This document shows positions 18,199 to 26,959 of a stretch of 64,000 nucleotides of DNA, piece by piece. The position numbers and the translations under genes are program-made. Each line of letters opens with the position of its first letter. Within the stretch, counting starts at the first letter, position 1. Under the pieces are notes generated by a model that searched no databases, was not told the origin of the DNA, and saw only the letters and a list, made by a program, of their open reading frames with translations. The stretch covers positions 310,001 to 374,000 of the forward strand of contig NZ_SZQJ01000005.1 of NCBI RefSeq assembly GCF_013369335.1, written 5' to 3'. The stretch is from Vibrio sp. JPW-9-11-11. GTDB lineage: Bacteria > Pseudomonadota > Gammaproteobacteria > Enterobacterales > Vibrionaceae.

Positions 18199-18393
18199 AT
18201 GAACCGCAAAAAGAAGATCAACAGCATCCTAAAAGCCAAACTTAAAAAAAAGAATGCGAAGTTGCATAAGAGCAACAAACCGCGCTACGTTTCAAAAGCT
18301 GAGCGCGAAAAAATGGAACAAGCCCCCGACGCTGAACACGTTGGTGAACAAGCGGGTCTAGATCAAACGCAGCCGCTACCTTCTGAGCAATAA
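18199..18393 (+). CDS. Small basic protein, DUF2986-like
   Basis: 64 residues. The first 35 are very rich in lysine and asparagine (MNRKKKINSILKAKLKKK), the tail is acidic. This resembles the DUF2986 family of short marine gammaproteobacterial proteins; no function is known. Its last 18 bases overlap the end of the convergent gene at 18376, so both stops lie in shared sequence. Confidence 0.7.
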   Translation: MNRKKKINSILKAKLKKKNAKLHKSNKPRYVSKAEREKMEQAPDAEHVGEQAGLDQTQPLPSEQ

Positions 18394-18855
18394 TGCTTCG
18401 TCAATCGCAACGAAGCGATCACAAGCATCAATAAGAGTTTGCGCGGTCAACCCTGGCACCGCGTAAACGTCGACTTTGGTGCCAAATCGCTGCTGAACTC
18501 TCTCAACTAGTAGTTCAAAATCTCCATCGCCTGAGAGTAGGATCACTCTGTCTACCTTTGGTGCAACCTCATACACATCCAATGTGATACCCACATCCCA
18601 ATCTCCTTTTGCACTCCCATCTTGTCTTTGAATAAAGGGTTTTAGCTTTACGTTAAAACCTATACCACGAAGAATATGATGGAACTGTCTCTGTTTTGCA
18701 TCGTGTGACGCAATCGCATAGGCATGCGCCTCTACAACCTCCGTACCAGTGGTCGCCACATACCAAAACTGGTTGTAGTCAAAGTTAGCTCGATATTTAT
18801 CTCGTGTGGTGTAGTAGATGTTTTGTACATCAACAAAGATTGCGACTTTTTCCAT
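18376..18855 (-). CDS. NYN/LabA-like domain protein
   Basis: 159 residues forming one NYN (PIN-like) domain. Visible are the start VAIFVDVQNIYYTTRDKY, with the conserved D-x-Q/E-N motif, KGDWDVGITLDVYE, and SGDGDFELLVERVQQRFG, which supply the cluster of acidic residues that binds metal in PIN/NYN nucleases. Family members are thought to be RNA-directed nucleases, and LabA proteins affect gene regulation; the exact role here is unknown. The gene converges with the DUF2986-like gene and overlaps it by 18 bases. Confidence 0.8.
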   Translation of the reverse strand: MEKVAIFVDVQNIYYTTRDKYRANFDYNQFWYVATTGTEVVEAHAYAIASHDAKQRQFHHILRGIGFNVKLKPFIQRQDGSAKGDWDVGITLDVYEVAPKVDRVILLSGDGDFELLVERVQQRFGTKVDVYAVPGLTAQTLIDACDRFVAIDEALLLRR

Positions 18856-19196
18856 TGTGGGCTCATAGTGATTGGAACATCCGCGTCATTCTATCAATGT
18901 TCGCACCACTTGGCTGTTTTAATTTGCGCCGTGACCAACACGTGCAATCCCTCTCCTATTGAGAAGACTAAAGTCGAACATTTTATGAGGCGACAAGGTA
19001 ATTATTTGACACATTTGTAACTACTTTCATTTACTTACCCGACAAACACCACGAAACGCACGCTGTTTTCAGTCCTTTTGCTAAGAAATATGTGAGCTTA
19101 ATTCAATTATCTCCTTGATTCCGACGCAGAAAAGCATAATATGAAACGTTATTCAAGCTTACACATATATGCTTTAATCTAATAAAGGCGACACGG
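18856..19196. other. Intergenic region between NYN and diguanylate cyclase genes
   Basis: 341 bases with divergent promoters expected. A possible plus-strand promoter is TTCAAG (19152-19157), 17 bases, TAATCT (19175-19180), with AAAGG just before the cyclase start. The open frame across the left part is low quality and has no ribosome site. Nothing else is recognised. Confidence 0.4.
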
Positions 19197-20231
19197 ATGG
19201 AGCTAGACATTTTCAATCCTTCACGTCAGTTGCGCCGTGCGGTGCTGTTTTGGCTAAGTGCGCTATTAGGTTGCCTCTCTGCTGCATTAACTTTCTACAA
19301 ATTATCCATCGATCAAATCGACACCATTAGTTTGCTTATCGCGCTATTTGGGGTGTTTTCTACTTTTATCGCCTACAACGCGTATCGTGGTAGCACACCG
19401 AAACTCACCGTCACACTTTATGTCTATAGTTTAATCACGGCTACCTGCCTGGCCACCGCGCTTCTTCCCATCGAGTTTGGCGTCATGACATGGACTTGTC
19501 TGTTTCCCGTGGTGTTTTATCTGTTGCTGGGGCGTCGCTTCGGTTTCCTCGCCACTTTATTCGGTTTTTGTGTGCAAATGGTGATCATCGCCAACAAAGT
19601 CACAGCTTCAGCACTGTTTCATTACTCCCCCTTGATGGTGAATTTTGTCTTAACTTTTATCGCAGTGTGGACAACTGCACACATCATTGAAGTGAAACGC
19701 CGAATGTCAGAATCTTCTCTCGGCCAGTTGGCTTCTCGTGATGCCCTAACGGGTGTGTATAACCGCCATGCGCTAATGCATAACTTCGAACGTTATCGTA
19801 AAGAGAGCCGCAAACTCCCTTTGTCTTTGTTGGTGCTCGACCTCGATTTCTTTAAAGCGGTGAACGATCAATATGGGCATGATGTTGGCGACAAGGTTCT
19901 TATTCAAACCGCAGCATTGATTGATGCGCTGAGTGACGAGCACTTGGTTTACCGTATTGGTGGGGAGGAGTTTTGTGTCGCGCTACACGACTGTGACGCT
20001 GAGCGCGCAAAAGAAAAAGCCGAACACATTCGCTACGCTATTGAACACCACAGGTTCAATGACGGAGACGAACCAATCTCACTTACTGTCAGTATTGGTG
20101 TCTATCAATGTGATCACTACGCCAACTTAGAGTCGGTACTCAAAGAAGCCGATAAAGAGCTCTATCGAGCCAAACAAAATGGCCGCAATCAAGTTATGGT
20201 ATGCAGCCCTTGTCCCGTTAGAGTATCTTAA
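19197..20231 (+). CDS. Membrane diguanylate cyclase (GGDEF)
   Basis: A 344-residue protein with about six N-terminal membrane spans (to about residue 165) and a C-terminal GGDEF domain beginning at ASRDALTGVYNRHAL. The active-site loop is GGEEF in YRIGGEEFCVAL, and LVLDLDFFKAVNDQYGHDVGD gives the metal and guanine sites, so it should make c-di-GMP from GTP. The inhibitory RxxD site expected five residues before GGEEF is absent (SDEH in its place), so product feedback by that route is unlikely. The membrane part is not a recognised sensor domain. Its stop directly abuts the stop of the convergent DUF2726 gene. Confidence 0.9.
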   Translation: MELDIFNPSRQLRRAVLFWLSALLGCLSAALTFYKLSIDQIDTISLLIALFGVFSTFIAYNAYRGSTPKLTVTLYVYSLITATCLATALLPIEFGVMTWTCLFPVVFYLLLGRRFGFLATLFGFCVQMVIIANKVTASALFHYSPLMVNFVLTFIAVWTTAHIIEVKRRMSESSLGQLASRDALTGVYNRHALMHNFERYRKESRKLPLSLLVLDLDFFKAVNDQYGHDVGDKVLIQTAALIDALSDEHLVYRIGGEEFCVALHDCDAERAKEKAEHIRYAIEHHRFNDGDEPISLTVSIGVYQCDHYANLESVLKEADKELYRAKQNGRNQVMVCSPCPVRVS

Positions 20232-20891
20232 CTATTCGTCTTCATCTTCAAAAACAACATTGTAGTTTTCAGTGTAAGTGCAATGAGGTTGACGACTGCA
20301 AGTAAAGAAGCGTCGGCCTTTATGCTCACCTTGAGAGGCAATCTTTATCGTCATGGGGCTGCCGCAACGTTTACAAAATCGAACCTCTTTGTCTGGTTCA
20401 ATTAAATCAATATGAGCCGCCAGCAAACGTCGTAACCGACCCACTTGATAGCTGTGTTTAATATTGGTGCCGATAAGAGGAATGCCTGCCGATTTGCACA
20501 CGTGCATCAATAGCTTTTGTCGCTCAATCTTACCCTTGTCCAATTCTTTGCCATTATCCAGTTCAATAGCTACTCGAACTTCTAGGCTTCGCGGGTCGCA
20601 AACGACGAAATCAAAATAGCTTTTCGCGATCCGACTGTTGGCAACAAACCACTGTTTCTTGTCGGTGGCGACGGGGGCAAGCACATTAGACATGTTGACT
20701 TTACTCAGCACAACGCCATGCTGACCGACTGCGGAGATAAGTGCGTTATAGAAAGCAGATTCATGGCCGTTGAGTAATGGCCCTTTACGCTTGTAATGGT
20801 TGTCTTTCAGCTCATCTTGTTTTAGAAAGCGCTTTTGCACAACAACGAAAAAAATAACAAGAATGGCAACAACAATAAATACACTTTCCAT
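20232..20891 (-). CDS. DUF2726 protein with C-terminal zinc finger
   Basis: 219 residues. There is one N-terminal membrane helix (VFIVVAILVIFFVVV), then a DUF2726 nuclease-like core (residues about 40-165, with NSRIAKSYFDFVVCDPRS and VAIELDNGKELDKGK, resembling the D-E-x-K arrangement of restriction-endonuclease folds), then a four-cysteine finger (CKRCGSPM...CSRQPHC) like that of topoisomerase I tails. A membrane-anchored nucleic-acid-binding role is plausible, but no substrate is known. The acidic tail ends the protein. Confidence 0.75.
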   Translation of the reverse strand: MESVFIVVAILVIFFVVVQKRFLKQDELKDNHYKRKGPLLNGHESAFYNALISAVGQHGVVLSKVNMSNVLAPVATDKKQWFVANSRIAKSYFDFVVCDPRSLEVRVAIELDNGKELDKGKIERQKLLMHVCKSAGIPLIGTNIKHSYQVGRLRRLLAAHIDLIEPDKEVRFCKRCGSPMTIKIASQGEHKGRRFFTCSRQPHCTYTENYNVVFEDEDE

Positions 20892-20963
20892 CGGGCTAAA
20901 ACTGACCTTAAATGAATCACATAGGGTAATTATTCGAGTTTATACCCAGACGGCAAGCTTGTG

Positions 20964-21770
20964 TTAATGTTTTTGAGAGACTGACGGGGGTAACTCGAGA
21001 TATATGACAGTCCGTTGCTCTGGTTGCAGTTGTTTGAAACTCGACCCCCAATACTTATCCACCAACTGGTCAATCAACCCCTCTTGCTTTGCACGCAGTA
21101 AGGCATGTTCCAGTTTCGGTTTGTAGTGGGCCATTTGAGGAGAAAGATAGAACTTGAAGTCCCGATTATAGACGAGCATTAAGCGCTTCTCGATCGATAG
21201 ATGTGGATTTTGCGCCGCCTCTAATCCAATCTCATTTAATCCACGAGGAAAGTAATTTATCGGGCCTGAAGCGCTAAGTTTCCAGTACAGAGAGCGCCAC
21301 TCTCCATCCGCTTGAAAGACTGGTAGAGCGTTAAACTGCCATACATCAACATCAAACCAACTAATACCCAGCCCCGCGACAAGATTTGACTCTCTGAGCG
21401 CATCAAGTGAGTCAATTGAATCAAACTTTTCTTGGAGATCAGAAGGAATTAAGAGAAGCCGTTTGCCAATCAGGCCATTTGTTAAAGGAACATCAACTGA
21501 AGCATAGCTCTGGTCTCGTTCTGGCGTTGCTAGCAACCAAGTTAAGCTTAGTTGGTCTGATTCGACCATTTTGACCACCCGCTTTTGCGGAATATGGTCA
21601 CTGGGAACGATGATATTCACGTCGTAGCCATCACGAGTGAGCGCTTCATATAACAGTTCGTGATAGTACTGATGGCCATTATCAACTTGGGAGGCGAGGG
21701 TCAAGGTCATTGACTCTTTGGCAAAGCCATTGACTGCAATAAAAACACTCAGTAAAGCCCAAATCTTCAT
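20964..21770 (-). CDS. Periplasmic solute-binding-like protein
   Basis: 268 residues with a signal peptide (MKIWALLSVFIAVNGFAKE) and a fold like family 3 extracellular binding proteins: ALTRDGYDVNIIV near residue 50, LVAGLGISWFDVDVW mid-way, and a C-terminal ALLRAKQEGLIDQLVDKYWG that matches the usual last helices. There is no ABC permease or ATPase next to it. Such stand-alone proteins in Vibrio are common and of unknown ligand. It may supply a ligand signal, but I cannot tie it to the two-component genes next door. Confidence 0.7.
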   Translation of the reverse strand: MKIWALLSVFIAVNGFAKESMTLTLASQVDNGHQYYHELLYEALTRDGYDVNIIVPSDHIPQKRVVKMVESDQLSLTWLLATPERDQSYASVDVPLTNGLIGKRLLLIPSDLQEKFDSIDSLDALRESNLVAGLGISWFDVDVWQFNALPVFQADGEWRSLYWKLSASGPINYFPRGLNEIGLEAAQNPHLSIEKRLMLVYNRDFKFYLSPQMAHYKPKLEHALLRAKQEGLIDQLVDKYWGSSFKQLQPEQRTVIYLELPPSVSQKH

Positions 21771-21894
21771 TCACTGCCCTTATAAAACGATACGATGTCC
21801 GTCGATTAAAGTCCCTGTCATAACGATCAATACTATTGACTAACTAGTTAATAATGTAGAAGGGCTTTGCCCAAACGTCCAGTGTCAACGACCG

Positions 21895-22581
21895 TCATTG
21901 TGTGGATTTCCGATAAGTCCGCTCGGGCCGCCCTACACTGCCGTAGTTAAGGTCGGCTTGCAAATCTCCGCAACTGATTAAGTATTCTAGATAACGCCTG
22001 GCCGTCGTGCGACTGGCGCCGATTCTTTCCCCAGCCTCGTCGGCAGTCAGGCTTTCACTGTCGACAAACAACGCCTTAATTTTATCCAGTGTGACACCAT
22101 CGATTCCTTTTGGCAGCCTGCTCTTAACGCTTTCCGTTCCATCATGGCTTCTGAGCATTTTATCGACGAGAGATTGGTCTAAATCGAGCGTGTGATCGAG
22201 TTGGTGCTTTTGCGCACTGTATTTTTTTAATGCCGCTTCTAAACGGGGAAAAACCACAGGTTTTAGCAAGTAGTCGACGACGCCCCCTCGCATTGCTTGC
22301 TGAAGTGTCTCTACATCTCGTGCTGCGGTAATTAAGATGACATCACAGCTTAGGCTTTTTGCTCGCAATGCATTGAGTAACTCAAGTCCGGTTCCATCGG
22401 GTAGATACACATCCAGTAGCAGTAAATCGGGCTTGAACACCTCTAGCTGCATATCGGCTTCGAGTTTACTGGTGGCAATGCCTATCACCTCAAACCCACC
22501 GATTTGATCTAAATAGCGCTGATGAAGTTGCGCTATCGCCAAATCATCCTCAATGATCATCACTTGGGTTGCTTGGCTCAT
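21895..22581 (-). CDS. CitB/DcuR-family response regulator
   Basis: 228 residues. The receiver domain has MIIEDDLAIAQLHQRYL and the phospho-acceptor Asp in DLLLLDVYLPDGTG, with the conserved Lys in LLKPVVFPRLEA. The C-terminal HTH (LTADEAGERIGASRTTARRYLEYL) is typical of the CitB/DcuR/DctR family. These regulators control uptake or fermentation of C4-dicarboxylates or citrate. The start overlaps the kinase stop by 4 bases, so the two are co-translated. No target operon is present in the window; the carboxylate ligand is unknown. Confidence 0.85.
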   Translation of the reverse strand: MSQATQVMIIEDDLAIAQLHQRYLDQIGGFEVIGIATSKLEADMQLEVFKPDLLLLDVYLPDGTGLELLNALRAKSLSCDVILITAARDVETLQQAMRGGVVDYLLKPVVFPRLEAALKKYSAQKHQLDHTLDLDQSLVDKMLRSHDGTESVKSRLPKGIDGVTLDKIKALFVDSESLTADEAGERIGASRTTARRYLEYLISCGDLQADLNYGSVGRPERTYRKSTQ

Positions 22582-24197
22582 GCCCGTTCTTCCTTAGGTA
22601 AATACACTGTCATCCTTGCTCCATGTGGCTTGTTATTGACCATTTCCAGTTCACCATGGTAGCGCAATGCCAACTCATTGGTGAGATACAGCCCAACACC
22701 ACGCGTCGTTGAGCCTTTGCTTGAGACACCGCGCCGAACCAAGGCTTCAATACTCATTTCCTCTGGCAATCCGCAACCTTGATCACTCACTTCTAGAATA
22801 ACCTCATTACCAAAGTCACTGATAGACACTTCGACCACTCGTCTATCGGGCGCAATTAACCGATGCTGAGTGATAGCGTCGCGCACGGCATCAAAAGCGT
22901 TGTCAATCAAGTTACCTAAAATAGTCACTAAATCTTCTGGGTTGATCTGGTTTGGTAACGGCAACAATCGTGAACCTTGCTCTACAACCAGTTCCAGCCC
23001 GAGTTCACGAGCCCGTTCGGTTTTTCCAAGCAGCATGCCTGCGATTAAAGGTTCTTTGATTGTCTCACGTAAAAATTCGATCAGCGCCTGATAGTGCGCT
23101 GTTTCTTGACCAATTAAGTGTTGCACTGCCTCCAGCTCTCCCATCTGAACCATTCCGCTGATGGTATTGAGCTTATTGCGGTGTTCATGGGTCTGGGAGC
23201 GGAGCATTTCTGCATACTCTTTGGTTTTGGCTAACTGCTCATTGAGTTCCGTTAAATCATCTCTTAAACGGAAGCTCGACACGGCACCAACCACCTTACC
23301 TTCAACAATGATCGGACTGCGATTGGCAATAAGGCGCTTTTCGTTGAGGTATAAGTTGATATCATGGTCGGTTCTGGCTGTTTGCAATACGGTGTGCAAA
23401 TCACTCTCGGGAAGCACTTCAGTGAGCGGCTTATCAATGCACTGCTCTTTGACTAAACCCAGAATTTTACACGCGCTTTTGTTAAGAGAACGCAATCGAC
23501 CTTTATCATCAATAGTTAAGATGCCTTCTTTTAATGTTTCTAAGGTCACGTCCAGCTCAACGTATAACCGCCCTATTTCTTCGGGCTCAAACCCCAAGAT
23601 GGCACGCTGAAAACGGCGTGAAGCATAGCTAGAGATCAGAGCATTAGCGACCACTACAATAAGTGCCATCAACAATAGATAAATAAGAAACGGCTCGATT
23701 CTGTCTTGCAGGCGGTCAATCAAATAGCCGACAGAGACCACACCGATAATCTCACCCTGCTGATTAAACACCGCCGACTTACCACGAACCGAGTACCCGA
23801 GCGACCCTTTAGCAAAAGAAATATAGGCTTCCCCCTCTACTAGTGCACGCTCGTTGTCCCCCCCTTTCATCGGGTTGCCAAGACGCTCATCGAGCGGATG
23901 AACGAGACGAATGCCTTGTTGGTCGCCGACAACAATAAACGCCGCGCCGATCAATGTAGTCAAATCGCGAAAGCGCTGCTGACTCTGTTGGTCAACACCT
24001 TCTTCTATCATCTGGATGACGTAAGGAGATTGCGCAAGAAACGAAGCCACGCCTAGCGCTTTGTGCCCCATTTCATCTTCCTGAGCATGCTTGACGTAAG
24101 TAAACCCCGCCGCGACGAGAATCAATAGTTCAATAAGCCCAGATAACGTCATAATAATCAGCAATCTTTTACGAAAACTGATACCGCTCCATGTCAT
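22578..24197 (-). CDS. CitA/DcuS-family sensor histidine kinase
   Basis: 539 residues. Two membrane helices (about 12-32 and 173-193) flank a periplasmic PAS-like sensor domain with the family feature VGYLIDRLQDRIEP at its end. A cytoplasmic PAS domain follows (about 215-325), then the SpoB-type His box THEHRNKLNTISGM, and HATPase boxes LGNLIDNAFDAV and DQGCGLPEE. The ligand pocket residues of DcuS and CitA for carboxylates cannot be matched with certainty by eye. AAGGAG in good position supports the start. A perfect FNR-type box lies 174 bases upstream (24371-24384). Confidence 0.88.
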   Translation of the reverse strand: MTWSGISFRKRLLIIMTLSGLIELLILVAAGFTYVKHAQEDEMGHKALGVASFLAQSPYVIQMIEEGVDQQSQQRFRDLTTLIGAAFIVVGDQQGIRLVHPLDERLGNPMKGGDNERALVEGEAYISFAKGSLGYSVRGKSAVFNQQGEIIGVVSVGYLIDRLQDRIEPFLIYLLLMALIVVVANALISSYASRRFQRAILGFEPEEIGRLYVELDVTLETLKEGILTIDDKGRLRSLNKSACKILGLVKEQCIDKPLTEVLPESDLHTVLQTARTDHDINLYLNEKRLIANRSPIIVEGKVVGAVSSFRLRDDLTELNEQLAKTKEYAEMLRSQTHEHRNKLNTISGMVQMGELEAVQHLIGQETAHYQALIEFLRETIKEPLIAGMLLGKTERARELGLELVVEQGSRLLPLPNQINPEDLVTILGNLIDNAFDAVRDAITQHRLIAPDRRVVEVSISDFGNEVILEVSDQGCGLPEEMSIEALVRRGVSSKGSTTRGVGLYLTNELALRYHGELEMVNNKPHGARMTVYLPKEERA

Positions 24198-24370
24198 AGC
24201 ATCTCCTTATCTCTGGCAGAAGCATAACATTCAGATAACATCACTCCGAGTGGTGGTACAGTGAACTGTGAAGCCCATATTGATAACGATTCCATTTGGT
24301 TATTAAAACGCCGCCCAACAATAAGCAATCGCTTGCTTAAGCAAAAACATGAGAGCCAAGCCCACTCTCT

Positions 24371-24384
24371 TTGATTTAGATCAA
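24371..24384. promoter_or_regulatory. FNR-type box
   Basis: TTGATTTAGATCAA matches the FNR consensus TTGAT-N4-ATCAA completely. Its centre is about 63 bases upstream of the start expected from the promoter at 24404-24434, a class I activation position. Confidence 0.65.
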
Positions 24385-24403
24385 GTAAAATGTGCGTAAT
24401 TTA

Positions 24404-24434
24404 TTGCGCTCAACATTCAATTTAGTTGTATAAT
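24404..24434 (+). promoter_or_regulatory. Sigma-70 promoter for the 74-residue gene
   Basis: The -10 element TATAAT at 24429-24434 is perfect. The best -35 is TTGCGC at 24404-24409 with a long 19-base spacer, a weakness typical of activator-dependent promoters. Confidence 0.5.
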
Positions 24435-24531
24435 TATTGAGCAAAACTGGACCGAGTAACGATACGCAACCAGCAGGCTTCACAATAAAATAACATCCTA
24501 GCCAGCTCACACACTGTCAGAGGGAAAGACA

Positions 24532-24756
24532 ATGAAACGCGACGTTTTTGGCATTTGTTTGTCGAAGAATATGCTGTCAAACAATTTATCAAGCACTTTT
24601 ACCCACGTCAGGGCTTATGAAAAATCAGAACAAGGGGAAGACGTCACCGTGATGCACGCTTTCCCGCAAATGTCTGGTCAAGAGGTGTTACGCAACATGC
24701 ATGATACTGGACGCCTTCTATGGCGCGCAGAGTTCGTCTGCATGGACAACAAGTAA
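24532..24756 (+). CDS. Small protein of unknown function
   Basis: 74 residues (MKRDVFGICLSKNMLSNNLS at the start). It has two Cys, no signal peptide and no membrane span; I do not recognise the family. Evidence that it is real: GAGGGA in good position, a perfect -10 element and an FNR-type box in class I position. It should be expressed when oxygen is low if the box is functional. It sits alone between the two-component pair and the TonB2 cluster. Confidence 0.55.
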   Translation: MKRDVFGICLSKNMLSNNLSSTFTHVRAYEKSEQGEDVTVMHAFPQMSGQEVLRNMHDTGRLLWRAEFVCMDNK

Positions 24757-24792
24757 CCCAATTTGATTCCACTGCTCTGTTTGGTCAAATCG

Positions 24793-25941
24793 CTAATGCT
24801 GGCTCTGATGGTGGGTCAAAAAGTCTAACCACCGCTTAGCCTCTTTGGACGGCTCGAGCTGCATTGCGCGTTTTGCGGCCTCAGTCGCTTGAGGCCATTG
24901 CTCCAGCTTTGAGTAGATCTGTGCTTCGGTAAGCATGATCTTGGCAGAAGGCTTGGGTATTTTTCCCAGCGACACCAATGCCGCTTGATACTCTTTCTCT
25001 AATAGCTGCAACTGAGCAACCTGCCAATAATACTCAGGCTCCTCGCTTGCGATCTCAATCCAAACCTGCTGCGCTTTATCCCACTCCTTAGCCCACTGCC
25101 AATAGTTGGCTAGTTGAACCAGACGTTGAAGTGAACCATCGTCTTGATCAACCAGTTGTTTGGCGGCAAGCTCTGGCAACCCTTGCTGTGCATAAAGCCG
25201 CGCCAACAAACTTAAGTCACTTGGCTCTAACTCTACTTGAATGAGTTTTGCCAGTGACAAGGTATTCATTGCCCCCCGATGGTCCCCCTGAGCAAGGTAG
25301 ACTGAACTCAGTTTTCGCCACCACTTTGCCTGTTGCGGTTGTAACTCAACAAGCTGATTCAAGGTATCGATCGCTGACTGCCAGCGCTTCAAGTTGAGTT
25401 CTCCCCCCAACCTCAGCTGAAGAACCTTGCCTGGTGTTTTGGGATGTTCGTCGAGCGAGTGTTGCGCGGAGTCAATCGTGGCTTGCCATTCCCCCTGCTG
25501 ATAATGCGCGTATGCAATTCGCTGCCAAAGCTGTTGCCGCTCAGACGAGTCACGCTCATGCTGGGTCAATGGATAATAATAATTGAGGCTAGTTTGATAG
25601 TCTTGCTCAAGTAAGTAGAGGTCGGCGAGCATACGTTGAACCTCACGCGTTTGAGCGGATAGTAACGCTTGAGTAGCCAATGCTTGCTTGAGTGAATGGA
25701 TCGCGTCTTGATGACGACCTTGCTGCCAGTAGAGAGCGCCTAACCATCGCGCCAACTGCGCTTTATCACTATTTCGTGACACCGTCACTGACTCTAGCAA
25801 GGCGAGCGCTTGTTCATTTTCTTGATGCTGTGTCATCAGTTCGACTTGCTTGAGGGTATTCACAAGGTAAGCACTGTTACCTTGTGCGCTTACCCCATGA
25901 GTCAATAACAGACACAAGATGGCGATGTAGGGACGCTTCAT
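24793..25941 (-). CDS. TPR protein of the TonB2 cluster
   Basis: 382 residues with a signal peptide (IAILCLLLTHGVSAQ) and TPR helices through most of the length (for example ARWLGALYWQQGRHQDAIHS and LLARLYAQQGLPELAAKQL). It overlaps tonB2 by 4 bases as the last gene of the operon. The same gene ends the V. cholerae tonB2 cluster as I recall its layout. It is likely a periplasmic partner of the TonB2 complex; its specific role is not known to me. Confidence 0.78.
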   Translation of the reverse strand: MKRPYIAILCLLLTHGVSAQGNSAYLVNTLKQVELMTQHQENEQALALLESVTVSRNSDKAQLARWLGALYWQQGRHQDAIHSLKQALATQALLSAQTREVQRMLADLYLLEQDYQTSLNYYYPLTQHERDSSERQQLWQRIAYAHYQQGEWQATIDSAQHSLDEHPKTPGKVLQLRLGGELNLKRWQSAIDTLNQLVELQPQQAKWWRKLSSVYLAQGDHRGAMNTLSLAKLIQVELEPSDLSLLARLYAQQGLPELAAKQLVDQDDGSLQRLVQLANYWQWAKEWDKAQQVWIEIASEEPEYYWQVAQLQLLEKEYQAALVSLGKIPKPSAKIMLTEAQIYSKLEQWPQATEAAKRAMQLEPSKEAKRWLDFLTHHQSQH

Positions 25942-26555
25942 TGGCTGAGTTCAAACGCCAACTTGACCGTTTGCCCCCGCTGAATAACTGCTTTACCATC
26001 GACAACTATTGGCGAATAGCGCCAACGCTTAAGCGCTCTGATCGCGCTGCGATCAAATATACGTTTCGGTTTCGCCTGCAATACCTCAATGTCGAATGGC
26101 ACGCCATCTTGGTCAATATCAAAACGCAACGTCACATACCCCTCAATACCGCGTTGAACCGCTTTGGGAGGATAGTCGGGGTCAACCCGATATACGGGCA
26201 CCAATTCGACTGGTTCGGTCTCGATATCAAGTGATGGCATCATCACTTGAAGCGGGTCCATTTCAATGCCAAGGACAGGTGCCACTTCAAGCCCTTGCGA
26301 ACGCAAATCGAACTTAGGGGGAGCGATGGTCACCGCGAGAGCGAGGGATGGCTCTGGCAAATGCAGGGGCGGATTGGGCAACACTCGTTGTTTGCGTAAC
26401 GGCTGAGGTTCTGGGGGCAGAGCTAAAACATCCAATGTGATACCAGGGATAATGTGTGGCTCTGCCTTTCGACTGTCGGTCAAGCTAGCCATTAGTGCAA
26501 ACACCGCCAAGGTTAGAATAAACGCTATTGGCGTAAACCACAGCAAACGAACCAT
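25938..26555 (-). CDS. tonB2: TonB2 energy-transducing protein
   Basis: 205 residues. One N-terminal span (WFTPIAFILTLAVFALMASL) is followed by a moderately Pro-rich linker and the C-terminal TonB fold with YRVDPDYPPKAVQRGIEGYV, AKPKRIFDRSAIRALKRWRY and the terminal beta strand. TonB2 couples the proton motive force to outer-membrane receptors for siderophores, with ExbB2, ExbD2 and, in Vibrio, TtpC. Shorter than TonB1 types, fitting the TonB2 class. Its ATG overlaps the exbD2 stop (TAATG). Confidence 0.92.
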   Translation of the reverse strand: MVRLLWFTPIAFILTLAVFALMASLTDSRKAEPHIIPGITLDVLALPPEPQPLRKQRVLPNPPLHLPEPSLALAVTIAPPKFDLRSQGLEVAPVLGIEMDPLQVMMPSLDIETEPVELVPVYRVDPDYPPKAVQRGIEGYVTLRFDIDQDGVPFDIEVLQAKPKRIFDRSAIRALKRWRYSPIVVDGKAVIQRGQTVKLAFELSQ

Positions 26556-26959
26556 TATCGCCTCTCTGCTCCAAGAGCTATCTGCTCTATACCTGCCGAC
26601 TTAGCGGCATTCATCACTCGAACCACAGTACCGTTGAAAGCAAACTCGTCTGCTTGAATCATCAACCCAACTTTTGGTCTTTCTGCTCGCAACACGTTTA
26701 ACGCCGATTCAAGCGCCTCAATATCAACCAGACGTTTATCGACATAGATTTCATTGTCGCCCGTGACCGCAATAAAAATACTGGCTTGTTTTTGTTGCGA
26801 TGCTTGACTCGCTTTAGGCTGATTCACCTCCACGCCAGACTGTGAAACAAAGGCGCTAGTGACGATAAAAAAGATCAGCATAATAAACACAATATCAAGC
26901 ATAGGTGTGAGGTCGATATGCGCTTCCTCTTGCTGTTCAACTCGTCGACCTAATCGCAT
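26555..26959 (-). CDS. exbD2: ExbD2 proton channel subunit
   Basis: 134 residues. The single membrane helix carries the essential Asp in DLTPMLDIVFIMLIFFIV, and the periplasmic domain contains VDIEALESALNVLRAERP. It works with ExbB2 to drive TonB2. It overlaps the exbB2 end by 10 bases and the tonB2 start by 1. Confidence 0.93.
   Translation of the reverse strand: MRLGRRVEQQEEAHIDLTPMLDIVFIMLIFFIVTSAFVSQSGVEVNQPKASQASQQKQASIFIAVTGDNEIYVDKRLVDIEALESALNVLRAERPKVGLMIQADEFAFNGTVVRVMNAAKSAGIEQIALGAERR

Larger units (their letters stand above)
24198..24531. other. Divergent intergenic region with FNR-type box
   Basis: 334 bases between the divergent kinase gene and the small plus-strand gene. It holds the FNR-type palindrome and the plus-strand promoter listed separately. 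The part near the kinase is unremarkable. Confidence 0.5.
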
